In this document: positions 53,375 to 62,375 of the stretch, piece after piece
How the letters are laid out: each line of letters starts with the position of its first letter
Numbering within the stretch: position 1 is the first letter of the stretch
DNA from: UBA6136 sp044351045
GTDB taxonomy: Bacteria; Pseudomonadota; Gammaproteobacteria; Methylococcales; Methylococcaceae
Length of the DNA stretch: 64,000 nt
Direction: 5' to 3'
Assembly (NCBI GenBank): GCA_044351045.1
Contig: JBILGM010000001.1
Location: forward strand, 81,280-145,279
Notes under the pieces: model-generated
Told to the model about the DNA's origin: nothing
What the model saw: the letters and a program-made list of their open reading frames with translations, nothing else
Databases searched by the model: none
Position numbers and translations under genes: made by a program

Positions 53375-53857
53375 ATGCCGTCATTTGATATTGTCTCGGA
53401 AGTGGACCAGCACGAAGTCAGCAATGCGGTCGACCAGTCCAACCGCGAGGTGGCCACCCGCTTCGACTTCAAGGGCTCCGGTGCCGAGTACGAACTGAAA
53501 GAGTCGATCATCACGCTGGTGGCCGAAAACGAGTTTCAGCTCCAGCAAATGCGCGACATTCTTCAGCCGCGACTGGCCAAGCGCGGTATAGATTTGCTCT
53601 GTATCAAAGTCGATCCGCCCCAGGTCGCCGGTCGGCAGGCCAAACAGACCATCACGCTCCGTCAGGGGATCGAAACGCCGCTCGCCAAGCAAATTGTCAA
53701 ACTGATCAAGGACAGCAAGATGAAGGTACAAGCCGCTATCCAGGGCGACCAGGTTCGGATTACCGGCAAGAAGCGTGACGATCTGCAGGAGGCGATGGCT
53801 TTATTGCGCACTTCGGAGCTGGAGATGCCCTTGCAGTTCACGAATTTCAGAGATTAG
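53375..53857 (+). CDS. yajQ: YajQ-family nucleotide-binding protein
   Basis: The 160-residue protein begins MPSFDIVSEVDQHEVSNAVD and continues NREVATRFDFKGSGAEYELK, LRQGIETPLAKQIVKLIKDS and VRITGKKRDDLQEAMALLR, all diagnostic of YajQ (UPF0234). Members bind cyclic di-GMP or nucleotides in some species. ATG at 53375 follows GAGGAAACTGCCC. Confidence 0.95.
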   Translation: MPSFDIVSEVDQHEVSNAVDQSNREVATRFDFKGSGAEYELKESIITLVAENEFQLQQMRDILQPRLAKRGIDLLCIKVDPPQVAGRQAKQTITLRQGIETPLAKQIVKLIKDSKMKVQAAIQGDQVRITGKKRDDLQEAMALLRTSELEMPLQFTNFRD

Positions 53858-53973
53858 TTAAGGCGAATGGTCGGTCAGACACCTTGTCGCAAGGCGGTGA
53901 GTGCCGTGCAAGCAGGCGCATGAACGATCCTGACTCGTTCAATGGGGCTATCAATGTATGGGATTGCTGACAG

Positions 53974-55329
53974 ATGAGCAGCCCTATCCGCCTCTCCTCC
54001 CCCATCACGCCATTCATCATTCGCTTGATGGATATCCTGCTGATCTGGCTGGCGGGTTACCTGGCGTTGAATCTCCGCAAGGTCATCGAGGTGCCGGACG
54101 TGGAGTTTCCGGAGAGCCTGACCGGTTACCACAGCCTCATCGCCAGTGCCGGCTTCGTCTTTCTGGTTTTTTCACGGGAAGTCTACCGTTCCTGGCGCGG
54201 ATCGGCCCTGCCAATGATGCTCCTCCGGGTGTCCGCCACCTGGCTGGCGGTCATCGGTGTATTGCTGCTCTGGCTCTTTCTCGTCAAGGCCTCGGACGAT
54301 TATTCACGCATCTGGTTTGGCCTATGGACCGTCCTTGGTATCCTCCTGCTCTGGGCAGAGCGATTGCTGGTCTATCTCATGCTGCGCATCCTCCGACGCA
54401 AGGGCTACAACCTCAAACATGTCGCGCTGGTGGGCCAAGGGCCGACTGCCGACCGCTTGCTGAGGCGGCTCAGGGAAATTGATTGGACCGGCTTCCACAT
54501 AGCGCACCAATTACCCGATCCGAATGAGCAACAACTGGAGCAGCTGGCCGGTGAGCCGTTGGATGAAATCTGGCTAGCCCTGCCGCTCAGCGATGCCGAC
54601 GCCATCCGTAAAACCCTGCATGGCTTGCGCCATACTGCCGCCTCCATCCGCCTCTCACCCGACTGGTTTACCTACCGGCTCATCAATCATGGGGTGAGTG
54701 ATGTCCTGGGAATTCCCATGCTCGATCTCACGGCTTCGCCCATGACCGGGTTGAATCCCAGCATCAAATGGCTGGAGGACAAGACCCTGTCTGCCGTTTT
54801 ACTGCTTCTGGTTAGCCCGCTCATGCTGTTGCTGGCGCTGGGGGTCAAGCTCAGTTCCCCAGGCCCCGTGTTTTACCGGCAGGAACGGGCAGGCCTCAAC
54901 AACCAACCGTTCATGATGCTGAAATTCCGCTCCATGCCGCTTCATGCCGAAGCGGGCGGTGTTCGGTGGGGCGGGTCCACAAAAAAAACGACCACCCGAT
55001 TTGGCCGGTTTATTCGCCGAACCAGCCTGGATGAGCTGCCGCAATTCATCAATGTGCTCAAGGGCGACATGTCCATCGTCGGTCCTCGGCCAGAGCGCCC
55101 CATGTTTGTCGGGCAATTCAAGCACGAAGTCCCGGATTACATGAAAAAACACATGGTCAAGGCCGGCATCACCGGCTGGGCCCAGGTCAATGGCTGGCGC
55201 GGTGATACCGACTTGCATGCCCGTATCGAGCACGACCTTTACTACATAGAGAACTGGTCGCTCTGGCTAGATCTGAAGATCATCGCATTGACCGTCATCA
55301 AAGGGTTTGTGAACAAGAATGCCTATTAA
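53974..55329 (+). CDS. initiating undecaprenyl-phosphate sugar transferase (WbaP/WcaJ type)
   Basis: The 451-residue protein has about four N-terminal membrane helices (MDILLIWLAGYLALNLRKVI), a Rossmann-like middle (HVALVGQGPTADRLLRRLRE), a fifth hydrophobic segment (AVLLLLVSPLMLLLALGVKL) and the catalytic bacterial sugar transferase domain (KLSSPGPVFYRQERAGLNNQ, RRTSLDELPQFINVLKGDMS, VGPRPERPMFVGQFK). It loads the first sugar phosphate, typically glucose-1-P or galactose-1-P, onto undecaprenyl phosphate. It opens the surface polysaccharide locus. Confidence 0.93.
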   Translation: MSSPIRLSSPITPFIIRLMDILLIWLAGYLALNLRKVIEVPDVEFPESLTGYHSLIASAGFVFLVFSREVYRSWRGSALPMMLLRVSATWLAVIGVLLLWLFLVKASDDYSRIWFGLWTVLGILLLWAERLLVYLMLRILRRKGYNLKHVALVGQGPTADRLLRRLREIDWTGFHIAHQLPDPNEQQLEQLAGEPLDEIWLALPLSDADAIRKTLHGLRHTAASIRLSPDWFTYRLINHGVSDVLGIPMLDLTASPMTGLNPSIKWLEDKTLSAVLLLLVSPLMLLLALGVKLSSPGPVFYRQERAGLNNQPFMMLKFRSMPLHAEAGGVRWGGSTKKTTTRFGRFIRRTSLDELPQFINVLKGDMSIVGPRPERPMFVGQFKHEVPDYMKKHMVKAGITGWAQVNGWRGDTDLHARIEHDLYYIENWSLWLDLKIIALTVIKGFVNKNAY

Positions 55330-56165
55330 CCAAAGCTGGATTCTTCGCTACGTTCCGGCTGACAGGGGCGCCGCGATCTGCAACAACTCGCACCCAAAAT
55401 ATAACGCGTTGCTGAAACAACCGAGCAACCGCAGTAGGTTGGAGTGAGCCCAACGAACCGCAACGATCGAGGCCGAGTCCTGTTGGGGTTTGAGAGCACG
55501 GTGCACCCCAACCTACAGCTTCCGGTCCTCAGTCCATAGCCAGAGATCCTTCACTCCCCATGGTCGTTCAGGATGACAAACAAAAAAACCTTCAAGCCCC
55601 CAGCCGAACCACCCGTGTCGTCCTGGGTGAAGCGAAGGACCTCAAGCTACCAACACTCTAGTCCGCAGCGCCCATAGCCTAAGATCCTTCAGACGTTATC
55701 ACGGCTTCAGGATGACACAGGTTTGGTGTCTTAGCCTGAGATCCTTATCTCTAAATAGTCGGTCAGGATGACACCGGAGAGTTAGCCCTCTCCCATGGGA
55801 GCGCCGCCCCCGGGGCGAGCGAGGCTCAATGCTAGCACCCACCTCGCATCGGCCCGAGGGCGGGCCTCCCACGCGCCACTCCCCTGCTGTCGTCCTGAGT
55901 GAAGCGAAGGACCTCAAGCTACCGGCACCCGAGTCCCCACACCTCAATCTACCGCCACAAAACACTCACCCTGACCGCAAGCCGCCTGAGCAGCGCCCCT
56001 AGCCTAGGATCCTTCAGCGGTTATCACGGCTTCAGGATGACACAGGATTGGTGTCGTCCTGAGCCCTTCGGCACCCCATTCGACGCCGCTCATGGCAGGG
56101 CCCACGAAGGACCCCAAGCTACCAGCACCTTAGTCCCCAGACTCCAACTTGCCTTGGATTTATAA
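55330..56165. repeat. dispersed-repeat island 1, no genes
   Basis: About 830 bp lie without a supported gene. It contains many short variants of a repeat built on TCATCCTGA / TCAGGATGACA and AAGGATCCTTC or GAAGCGAAGGACCTCAAG (for example near 55540-55580, 55610-55640, 55690-55720, 55890-55920 and 56000-56045), in both orientations. From 56166 to 56428 the sequence is AT-rich, which would suit a promoter for manC, and holds no gene. Confidence 0.7.
55434..55516. repeat. inverted-repeat element (GTAGGTTGG...CCAACCTAC)
   Basis: Nine-base perfect inverted arms, GTAGGTTGG (55434-55442) and CCAACCTAC (55508-55516), enclose AACGATCGAGGCCGAGTCCT. A diverged relative lies at 60371-60438 (CAAGGTTGAGATGAGCCCAG, then AACGATCGAGCCCGAACCCT), in the same orientation. 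Confidence 0.7.
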
Positions 56166-56428
56166 TCATATTTCCATGCTATGATAATTTTTAATTTTGG
56201 GCTGCATTGATCAATTCGCGCGGGGGCGTGATGACCATAAAACCAATTAATAGACCGTCAAAAAGAAATCGAGCCGAACTCGGCCGGTTCTCTTGCGAAT
56301 GAGTCTCACCCTCCCCGTTAGGGTGTCTCGTCTTCCATGCAAGTGGCAATCCCGCGCTCTCAAAATTCAATAAATTCAAAGCACAGACATGCACCTTGCC
56401 TAGTCTCTGCCGCCAGTAAAACAACGTC

Positions 56429-57883
56429 ATGCTCATCCCCGTAATCCTCTCCGGCGGTGCCGGCACCCGGCTTTGGCCGGTGTCCCGCGAAGGCCATCCC
56501 AAACCCTTCATGAAACTGGCGGATGGTGAAAGCCTTCTCCAAAAAACTTATATCCGGGCAGCGGGGGTCGCCGAAGGGGCAGAGATTCTCACGGTCACCA
56601 ACCGTGACTATTACTTCATGAGCAAGGATGAGTTTGAGCAGGCTGGCCTCTCCAAGACTCACTCCAGCGTTTATCTACTCGAACCCATGGGCCGTAATAC
56701 CGCGCCCGCCGTCGCCTTGGCCGCACTCCATGTGGCCGAGAGATATGGCGCGGACGCCCTCATGCTGGTGCTGGCGGCCGATCACCTGATTCAAGACCCC
56801 ATCGGCTTTGGGCAGGCGGTGCAGCAAGCGGCCAGCCTGGCCAGGGATAACCAGCTAGTCACCTTCGGCATTGTGCCCACCGCGCCCGATACCGGGTTCG
56901 GTTACATCGAGGCAGGCGAATCCATCGGCCCCGGCCAGCGCGTACGCCGATTTGTGGAAAAACCCAACAAGGAAAAAGCCCAGGAATACCTCGACGCCGG
57001 CAATTTCCTCTGGAACTCCGGCATGTTCTGTTTCAAGGCGGGCACCATCCTGGATGCCATGGCCGCCCATGCCCCCGCAGTCGATCAAGCCTCCCGTGAA
57101 TGTTGGGTCACCCTGCGAGATAACCGATTGGAGGGTAGCGGCATCCTGGAAATCCCCACCGAATCCTTTGGCCAAGTCCCCAACATCTCCATCGACTACG
57201 CCGTCATGGAGCACGCCGATAACGTCGCCGTCATCCCCGCCCGTTTCGGCTGGAGTGACATTGGCTCCTGGACCGCCCTCAGCGAGTTGGTCCCGCCGGA
57301 TCAAGACAACAACCGCTCAGCTGCGCATACCGTATTCGTCGACTCCACCAATACCTTTGTGCAGAGCGAAGATCGCCTGGTGGCCGCCGTCGGGGTAGAC
57401 AACCTCCTCATCATCGACACCCCGGATGCCCTCCTCGTTGCTCGCTCTGACAAAGCGCAAGAAGTGAAACAGGTCGTCGCCAGGCTCAAAACCCAGGACC
57501 ATGATGCGTATAAACTTCATCGCACCGTGTCACGTCCCTGGGGGACCTATACCGTGCTGGAGGTTGGGGCCGGTTTCAAGATCAAGCGCATCGAGGTCCG
57601 GCCCAGGCGCGCGCTCAGCCTGCAAATGCACCACCACCGCAGCGAGCATTGGGTCGTCGTCAGCGGCATTGCCAAAGTCACCGTCGGTGATGAAGACGTG
57701 TTTGTGCGAGCGAACGAATCCACCTTCATCCCCGCCGGGCGGGCCCATCGACTGGAAAACCCTGGCATGCTAGATCTCGTCATGATCGAAGTGCAGAGTG
57801 GAGAATATTTGGGGGAGGACGATATTGTGCGCTTTGATGACCGATACGGCAGGATCTCCGGTCAAGCGGGGTCTCAAGGATAA
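56429..57883 (+). CDS. manC: mannose-1-P guanylyltransferase / mannose-6-P isomerase
   Basis: The 484-residue bifunctional protein has the nucleotidyltransferase signature ILSGGAGTRLWPVSREGHPK at the start, PDTGFGYIEAGE and FVEKPN, and a C-terminal type II isomerase cupin (RPWGTYTVLEVGAGFKIKRI, LQMHHHRSEHWVVVSG). It makes GDP-mannose for surface polysaccharide. It follows the repeat island and precedes the exported DUF7024-like gene. Confidence 0.95.
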   Translation: MLIPVILSGGAGTRLWPVSREGHPKPFMKLADGESLLQKTYIRAAGVAEGAEILTVTNRDYYFMSKDEFEQAGLSKTHSSVYLLEPMGRNTAPAVALAALHVAERYGADALMLVLAADHLIQDPIGFGQAVQQAASLARDNQLVTFGIVPTAPDTGFGYIEAGESIGPGQRVRRFVEKPNKEKAQEYLDAGNFLWNSGMFCFKAGTILDAMAAHAPAVDQASRECWVTLRDNRLEGSGILEIPTESFGQVPNISIDYAVMEHADNVAVIPARFGWSDIGSWTALSELVPPDQDNNRSAAHTVFVDSTNTFVQSEDRLVAAVGVDNLLIIDTPDALLVARSDKAQEVKQVVARLKTQDHDAYKLHRTVSRPWGTYTVLEVGAGFKIKRIEVRPRRALSLQMHHHRSEHWVVVSGIAKVTVGDEDVFVRANESTFIPAGRAHRLENPGMLDLVMIEVQSGEYLGEDDIVRFDDRYGRISGQAGSQG

Positions 57884-57953
57884 CCGCAGTGTTTGATGGG
57901 GGTTTGGGCTGATAAATCTTTTTGAGTGGGTCAATATTAGGAGGTCGTTAAAT

Positions 57954-58490
57954 ATGAATAAATCAGGATATTTATCTGCAAATCTTTTGCTTCTTCTGGG
58001 GAGCATAATGGCCTCCGACTTATGTCATGCAGAATCCAATCAATTGGTGAATGTCGCCACAGTCGACCCCTTGGGTCCGCGTTATGAAAGTACGCTGGAG
58101 GAAGGGATTCAGTTTGCTAAAGCTGGCTATCCCTCTTTTCTGCAAAGCGTCAGCGGAGTGAGTGGGTATGAGCCTTGGGGTCGGTGGACCGAGGGTAAGG
58201 AAGTCGTCTTCAAATTCAAGAAGAAGCTGCCCAAGAAATTCACCTTGGAATTGACTGCTCAAGCCTTTGGCCCCAACGTCAACGAACCATTGACTGTCAA
58301 GCTTGGAAAAATAACTAAGGGAGTCACCCTTACTAGCGATCGCCCCAAAGTCTATATGGTGCAATTATCTGGCGTGGACACGGATGCTTTGATCCTGCTG
58401 CCTGCGAAACCCACAACTCCAAAATCGATGGGCGTTAATGAGGATCTGCGTTCCTTGGGAATAGGTCTCGTTAAATTAAAAATTAAATGA
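57954..58490 (+). CDS. exported DUF7024-like single-domain protein
   Basis: ATG at 57954 follows AGGAGGTCGTTAAAT. The 178-residue protein has a signal peptide (LLLLLGSIMASDLCHAES) and one domain with SGVSGYEPWGRWTEGKEVVF, KKLPKKFTLELTAQAFGPNV, and a closing RSLGIGLVKLKIK. This pattern resembles the DUF7024 region at the C-terminus of membrane glycosyl- or phosphoglycerol-transferases; I rely on memory of the motif, not a search. Here it is a free periplasmic protein between manC and wzm. Composition is more AT-rich than manC. Confidence 0.65.
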   Translation: MNKSGYLSANLLLLLGSIMASDLCHAESNQLVNVATVDPLGPRYESTLEEGIQFAKAGYPSFLQSVSGVSGYEPWGRWTEGKEVVFKFKKKLPKKFTLELTAQAFGPNVNEPLTVKLGKITKGVTLTSDRPKVYMVQLSGVDTDALILLPAKPTTPKSMGVNEDLRSLGIGLVKLKIK

Positions 58491-58548
58491 ATATAGCGGC
58501 GACGACACCATTCTGATCGTCGGCACTTCAACGCAATGGCGCGTGATT

Positions 58549-58610
58549 GGTAAGTCTTGGCGTTTTATATTTCGTCGCAAAGACTTACCCAACGGGTTTT
58601 TGTATTGATG
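58549..58610 (+). terminator. hairpin with T-run upstream of wzm
   Basis: GGTAAGTCTT (58549-58558) and AAGACTTACC (58580-58589) pair perfectly over ten bases around a 21-base loop, followed by CAACGGGTTTTT. It could terminate the transcript of the DUF7024-like gene or be a leftover of a small element. The large loop makes terminator function uncertain. Confidence 0.5.
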
Positions 58611-58629
58611 CCGGGTATATTAATTTAGA

Positions 58630-59415
58630 ATGATCAACAAAATCTGGTCCTATCGCGGCTTCATTCTTGGCAGCGTTCGCCGCGAATTCCAGGCCAAATA
58701 CCGCAACTCCCTGCTCGGCTCGCTCTGGTCCATCATCCAGCCCCTATCGATGATCGTGGTCTACACCGTGATCTTTGCCAATGTCATGCGCGCCAAACTG
58801 CCCGGTGTTGATTCCAGCATCGCCTACAGTATTTACCTCTGTGCCGGCACCCTGACCTGGGGCTTGTTTGCCGAGATCACCGGCCGGGCACAAAACGTCT
58901 TCATCGAAAACGCCAACCTCATCAAAAAGCTCAACTTCCCCCGCATCTGCCTGCCGGTCGTCGTCATCCTCAATGCTGGGCTTAACTTCACCATCATCTT
59001 TACCCTCTTCACGGCCTTTCTGGCATTGACCGGCCAATTTCCCGGCTGGCCCTATCTGGGCCTGTTTCCCCTGATGTTACTCGAGGTCGCCTTTGCCATC
59101 GGCCTGGGCGTCACCCTGGGCGTGCTCAATGTCTTTTTTCGGGATGTCGGTCAATTCTTCAGCGTATTGCTGCAGTTCTGGTTCTGGTTCACCCCCGTCG
59201 TCTATCCTCTCAGCATCCTGCCGGACCCCATTCGCCCCTGGATAGAGCGCAACCCCATGACCCCGCTCATGACCGCCTACCAGGACATCCTCGTATTCGG
59301 CCAATGGCCCCAGTGGGAAACCCTATGGCCCTTGGCCGTATTGGCCTTAATGACCTGCGCGCTCGGTTACCGCCTGTTTCGCAAGCGCTCCGGCGAAATG
59401 GTCGACGAGTTGTAA
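58630..59415 (+). CDS. wzm: Wzm, ABC-2 polysaccharide exporter permease
   Basis: The 261-residue protein starts RGFILGSVRREFQAKYRNSL, then LLGSLWSIIQPLSMIVVYTV, six membrane helices and a short C-terminal tail, the pattern of TagG/Wzm/KpsM permeases. With Wzt it exports lipid-linked O-antigen or capsule chains. Its partner ATPase normally follows directly but is 3.2 kb away here. Confidence 0.92.
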   Translation: MINKIWSYRGFILGSVRREFQAKYRNSLLGSLWSIIQPLSMIVVYTVIFANVMRAKLPGVDSSIAYSIYLCAGTLTWGLFAEITGRAQNVFIENANLIKKLNFPRICLPVVVILNAGLNFTIIFTLFTAFLALTGQFPGWPYLGLFPLMLLEVAFAIGLGVTLGVLNVFFRDVGQFFSVLLQFWFWFTPVVYPLSILPDPIRPWIERNPMTPLMTAYQDILVFGQWPQWETLWPLAVLALMTCALGYRLFRKRSGEMVDEL

Positions 59416-59470
59416 AACCTCACCCTACTTGCCTTTCAAGACACAAAAAATTGACCAGGCTGGCTCCTTA

Positions 59471-59848
59471 ATGGAATTAACTGCTCTAAAGACAGCCATT
59501 GCCAACACCCCCGATGTGCTCTTTGCCGTGCTAGTAGGGAGCCGCGCGAACAGCTCCCATACAGATCAAAGCGACTGGGATATCGCCGTGCAATGGCAAT
59601 ACGGTTCCTTGCTGGATCGCATCGAAAAGCATGAAGCCCTGCGCAACCACCTCGCACATACTCTGGCCGTGCCTGACAAAAAAATCGACCTCATCGACTT
59701 ATCCAGCACCCGATTGGCCATGCAGGCGCTGGTTGTCGAGGAAGGCCAATTGATCTGGGCCAATGATGAACTGGCATGGGCCAAGTATCAGGTCAGAGTA
59801 TGGCGCGAACTCGAAGATTATTACTGGGGCCAAACCCATGCGGCTTGA
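59471..59848 (+). CDS. mntA: MntA-type nucleotidyltransferase antitoxin
   Basis: From ATG at 59471 the 125-residue protein has the minimal nucleotidyltransferase signature GSx10DxD: G23-S24 in VLVGSRANSSH and D35-W-D37 in SDWDIAVQ, with a later acidic position in KKIDLIDL. In MNT/HEPN modules the antitoxin adds AMP residues to the HEPN toxin and silences it. A TTG at 59429 would lengthen it by 14 residues. Its stop overlaps hepT. Confidence 0.85.
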   Translation: MELTALKTAIANTPDVLFAVLVGSRANSSHTDQSDWDIAVQWQYGSLLDRIEKHEALRNHLAHTLAVPDKKIDLIDLSSTRLAMQALVVEEGQLIWANDELAWAKYQVRVWRELEDYYWGQTHAA

Positions 59849-60269
59849 TCTGTACCTGGCCGAAACCGAACGTTTGGCGCGTGAACAAGCGTCCATGCTG
59901 GAAGAGGCGCGGCATAAATTACAAACGCAACAGGGGGTCACAGCATTGGAGCAGTCCGGCATTCTCCATGCCCTCCAGATCTTGATAGAAAATGCCATCG
60001 GCAAAGCCAAGCACATCCTCAAGGCCAACGGGGAGCCTGTTCCTGTATCGGCCTATGACGCCTTTGCCAGCCTCGTTCGGATCGGGGTAATTAACCCGGA
60101 TGAAACCCCGCGATGGAATAGCGCCATTGGCATCCGGAACCGGATCGTCCACGACTATATGAACCTGAATATGGAGTTAATACTCAACCTGGTGAAAACC
60201 GAGCGTCATCGGTTTATTGTGGATTTTCTTGAAAAAAAGATGGACAGAACATCAGACAAGAATGACTAA
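59838..60269 (+). CDS. hepT: HepT-type HEPN RNase toxin
   Basis: ATG at 59838 (MRLDLYLAETERLAREQASM) lies within the end of mntA, the usual coupling. The 143-residue helical protein carries the HEPN active-site motif Rx4HxY as R100-N-R-I-V-H105-D-Y107 (RNRIVHDY). HepT cleaves RNA when unmodified. The pair is intact and lies between wzm and the second repeat island, unlike the two broken TA pairs elsewhere in the window. Confidence 0.85.
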   Translation: MRLDLYLAETERLAREQASMLEEARHKLQTQQGVTALEQSGILHALQILIENAIGKAKHILKANGEPVPVSAYDAFASLVRIGVINPDETPRWNSAIGIRNRIVHDYMNLNMELILNLVKTERHRFIVDFLEKKMDRTSDKND

Positions 60270-60349
60270 AATGGCTCACCCCATAGCCAGATTGCGCCGC
60301 CGGCCAAGGTGATCAAGTAAAGGTAAAACTGACGCGTTTGCATTCAAAG

Positions 60350-61040
60350 ATTGTAATTTGATGGCGACCCCAAGGTTGAGATGAGCCCAGCGATCCTCAA
60401 CGATCGAGCCCGAACCCTGTTAGCGTTTGCGAGTACGCTGCCCCCCGGCTTGCACCTCAGGGACACCTTGCCCGAAGCCAGGGATCCTTCGCGGGGCTCA
60501 GGATGACAGCTTTTGTTTATGTCATCCTGAACGACCATCGGGAGAGAAGGATCTCACGCTATGGCCCCGCAATACCCACCACTGCGCTCCGGCCAGTGCC
60601 CACAGCCTGAGGTCTTTCGCAGGCTGAGGATGACACGGTCATTCGGACCCCCGGCTTTAGTGTCATCCGGAACGACCCACGGGGAGTGAAGGATCTCGTG
60701 CCACGGCCCCCGCAATACCCACCACTGCGGCCTAGCCAGTTTTCCCATAGCCTAAGGTCCTTCCCAGGCCTATCCTGAGCGGAGCCGAAGGACTTAGGAC
60801 GACACGCTGATTTGGCTCCCACTTTGGTGTCATCCTGAACGACCAACGGGAGTGAAGGATCTCGTGCCACGGCCCCCGCAATACCCACCACTGCGGCCTA
60901 GCCAGTTTTCCCATAGCCTAAGGTCCTTCCCAGGCCTGTCCTGAGCGGAGCCGAAGGACTTAGGACGACACGCTGATTTGGCTCCCACTTTGGTGTCATC
61001 CTGAACGACCAACGGGAGTGAAGGATCTCAGGCTACAGGC
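60350..61040. repeat. dispersed-repeat island 2, no genes
   Basis: It begins with a relative of the 55434 inverted-repeat element (60371-60438) and continues with TCATCCTGA/AAGGATCT units like island 1. Frames here encode only repeat-derived peptides. It separates hepT from the Uma2 gene. The stretch 61041-61164 shows nothing further. Confidence 0.75.
60695..61026. repeat. 166-bp tandem duplication, two near-identical units
   Basis: Unit 1 (60695-60860) and unit 2 (60861-61026) both start CTCGTGCCACGGCCCCCGCA; the only difference I see is AGGCCTATCC against AGGCCTGTCC. A more diverged unit with a shorter period (142 bp) begins at 60553, and a truncated one begins at 61027. Near identity means the last duplication is recent. 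Confidence 0.85.
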
Positions 61041-61164
61041 ACAAAGTAGGGTCACAACTGCCACCCCAAACACCCAAGCCATGCACCGCAAAAAACTCCC
61101 CATCCGCATCCAAAGCTTTCGCAAGATCCGGCAGGATGATTGGTTTTTTATCTGATATGGAGTG

Positions 61165-61746
61165 TCACGGTGAGTTCACGGGAAAGATCCGCTCGTAGAT
61201 CTCCGCGAGTGTGACATGGCTACCCAGGCTGTCAAGGTCGATGCGGTCCTGACCCTCTTGATATTCGGTCAGCAGCCAGTGGTTGCCAGGCTGACGAACG
61301 TAATGTTCCACCCGGCATTCATGCTGCGATACCAGCAGATACTCCTTCAGGGAGTCTACTGATCGGTAGTGCGTAAATTTGGCGCCACGATCATAGCGTT
61401 CAGTGGAATCGGAGAGGACCTCGATGATCAGGACCGGATTCAGCAGCGTATCGACGGCCTGGTCTTCAAAGCGGGGCTCGCCACAGGCCGCCACGAGGTC
61501 AGGGTAAGTGTACATGCCGGTTTCGCTGACCTTGACCCGCATGTCGTTGACGTAGATTTCGCAGGGCTTGCCGCGGAGTTGACCGTGAAGGGACGCAAGT
61601 ATGTTCGCGCAAAGCATGTTGTGTGCCCGGCTAGCACCGGTCATCGCGAAAATTTGACCCTCCAGGTACTCATGGCGGGTCTCCTGCTGGCGTTCCCAGG
61701 CTAGATAGTCGTTGGCGGTGAGGAAGGAATGAGGTTGTGCCCTCAT
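61165..61746 (-). CDS. Uma2-family (DUF820) restriction-endonuclease-like protein
   Basis: The 193-residue protein has ETRHEYLEGQIFAMTGASRA, the catalytic-type YPDLVAACGE (D83) and LIIEVLSDSTERYDRGAKF (E109), typical of Uma2, a PD-(D/E)xK nuclease fold. Uma2 genes are abundant in cyanobacteria and scattered elsewhere; their function is unknown. It is on the opposite strand from the polysaccharide genes. Confidence 0.88.
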   Translation of the reverse strand: MRAQPHSFLTANDYLAWERQQETRHEYLEGQIFAMTGASRAHNMLCANILASLHGQLRGKPCEIYVNDMRVKVSETGMYTYPDLVAACGEPRFEDQAVDTLLNPVLIIEVLSDSTERYDRGAKFTHYRSVDSLKEYLLVSQHECRVEHYVRQPGNHWLLTEYQEGQDRIDLDSLGSHVTLAEIYERIFPVNSP

Positions 61747-61841
61747 AATAAAGTCTCCACGGATGGGTTTTGTGCTGTTGGCCAGTATGACTAAGCCAAG
61801 GGCGTCTGGCCAGCGGCCAGGAGGTTATCAGGCGGCAGCTT

Positions 61842-61860
61842 GCAGTCATCAGAAGGCAGT
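61842..61860 (+). repeat. left 19-bp direct repeat flanking the S23 gene
   Basis: The 19 bases GCAGTCATCAGAAGGCAGT recur at 62396-62414 with one mismatch (T for A at position 12), 554 bp away, in the same orientation. The pair brackets the S23 gene and the left heptamer array. Confidence 0.8.
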
Positions 61861-61899
61861 GATTAGTTGACAGTTATCAGCCCCCGCCGACAATCCTTG

Positions 61900-61962
61900 C
61901 CCACTGCCCACTGCCCACTGCCCACTGCCCACTGCCCACTGCCCACTGCCCACTGCCCACTG
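61900..61962 (+). repeat. nine perfect tandem copies of CCCACTG
   Basis: Nine 7-bp CCCACTG units run from 61900 to 61962, followed by two ATAACTG units and diverged relatives (CCGACTG, AAAACTG) up to the S23 gene. Left of it, 61840-61880 carries the complementary CAGT orientation (GGCAGTGATTAGTTGACAGT), so the array forms an inverted arrangement. Confidence 0.9.
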
Positions 61963-62012
61963 ATAACTGATAACTGATAGCTGCCGACTGAAAACTGCTA
62001 CACTTCCCCAAA

Positions 62013-62375
62013 ATGAAATTCGAAGACCTTGAAGTCTGGAAACGCGCCACCCGTCTTAGCGTAGACATCTATCGCCAGTTTACCGAGTGCCGTGACTACG
62101 GCTTCAAAGACCAGATCACCCGCTCCGGGCTCTCCATTCCCTCCAACATCGCCGAAGGCATGGAGCGCACAACCATCAAAGAAAAGGTAAGATACCTCGA
62201 CATCGCCAGAAGCTCAGCCGCAGAACTCCGCACCCAAACTTATATCGGCCAGGAAATTGGCTACATCCCAAAGGAAGTCGCAAAACACTGGATCAACGAA
62301 ACCAAAGAAATCAGCGCCATGCTCATCGGCCTGGAAAGAGCCCTCAAAGCAGCCAGGGACCAAGTGGACAGGTGA
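62013..62375 (+). CDS. S23-type four-helix-bundle protein
   Basis: The 120-residue protein reads MKFEDLEVWKRATRLSVDIY, RSGLSIPSNIAEGMERTTIK and IARSSAAELRTQTYIGQEIG, diagnostic of the four-helix-bundle family first seen as open frames in 23S rRNA intervening sequences. These form pentamers related to the Avd protein of diversity-generating retroelements; the function of the lone forms is unknown. Here it is not in rRNA but sits between heptamer arrays and 19-bp direct repeats. Confidence 0.9.
   Translation: MKFEDLEVWKRATRLSVDIYRQFTECRDYGFKDQITRSGLSIPSNIAEGMERTTIKEKVRYLDIARSSAAELRTQTYIGQEIGYIPKEVAKHWINETKEISAMLIGLERALKAARDQVDR

Noticed and set aside
60559..61012. Several minus-strand frames of 60-110 codons with similar sequences (MGKLARPQWWVLRG-like)
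   Set aside because: They are translations of the 166-bp tandem repeat, repeated because the DNA is repeated; no start signals or family.
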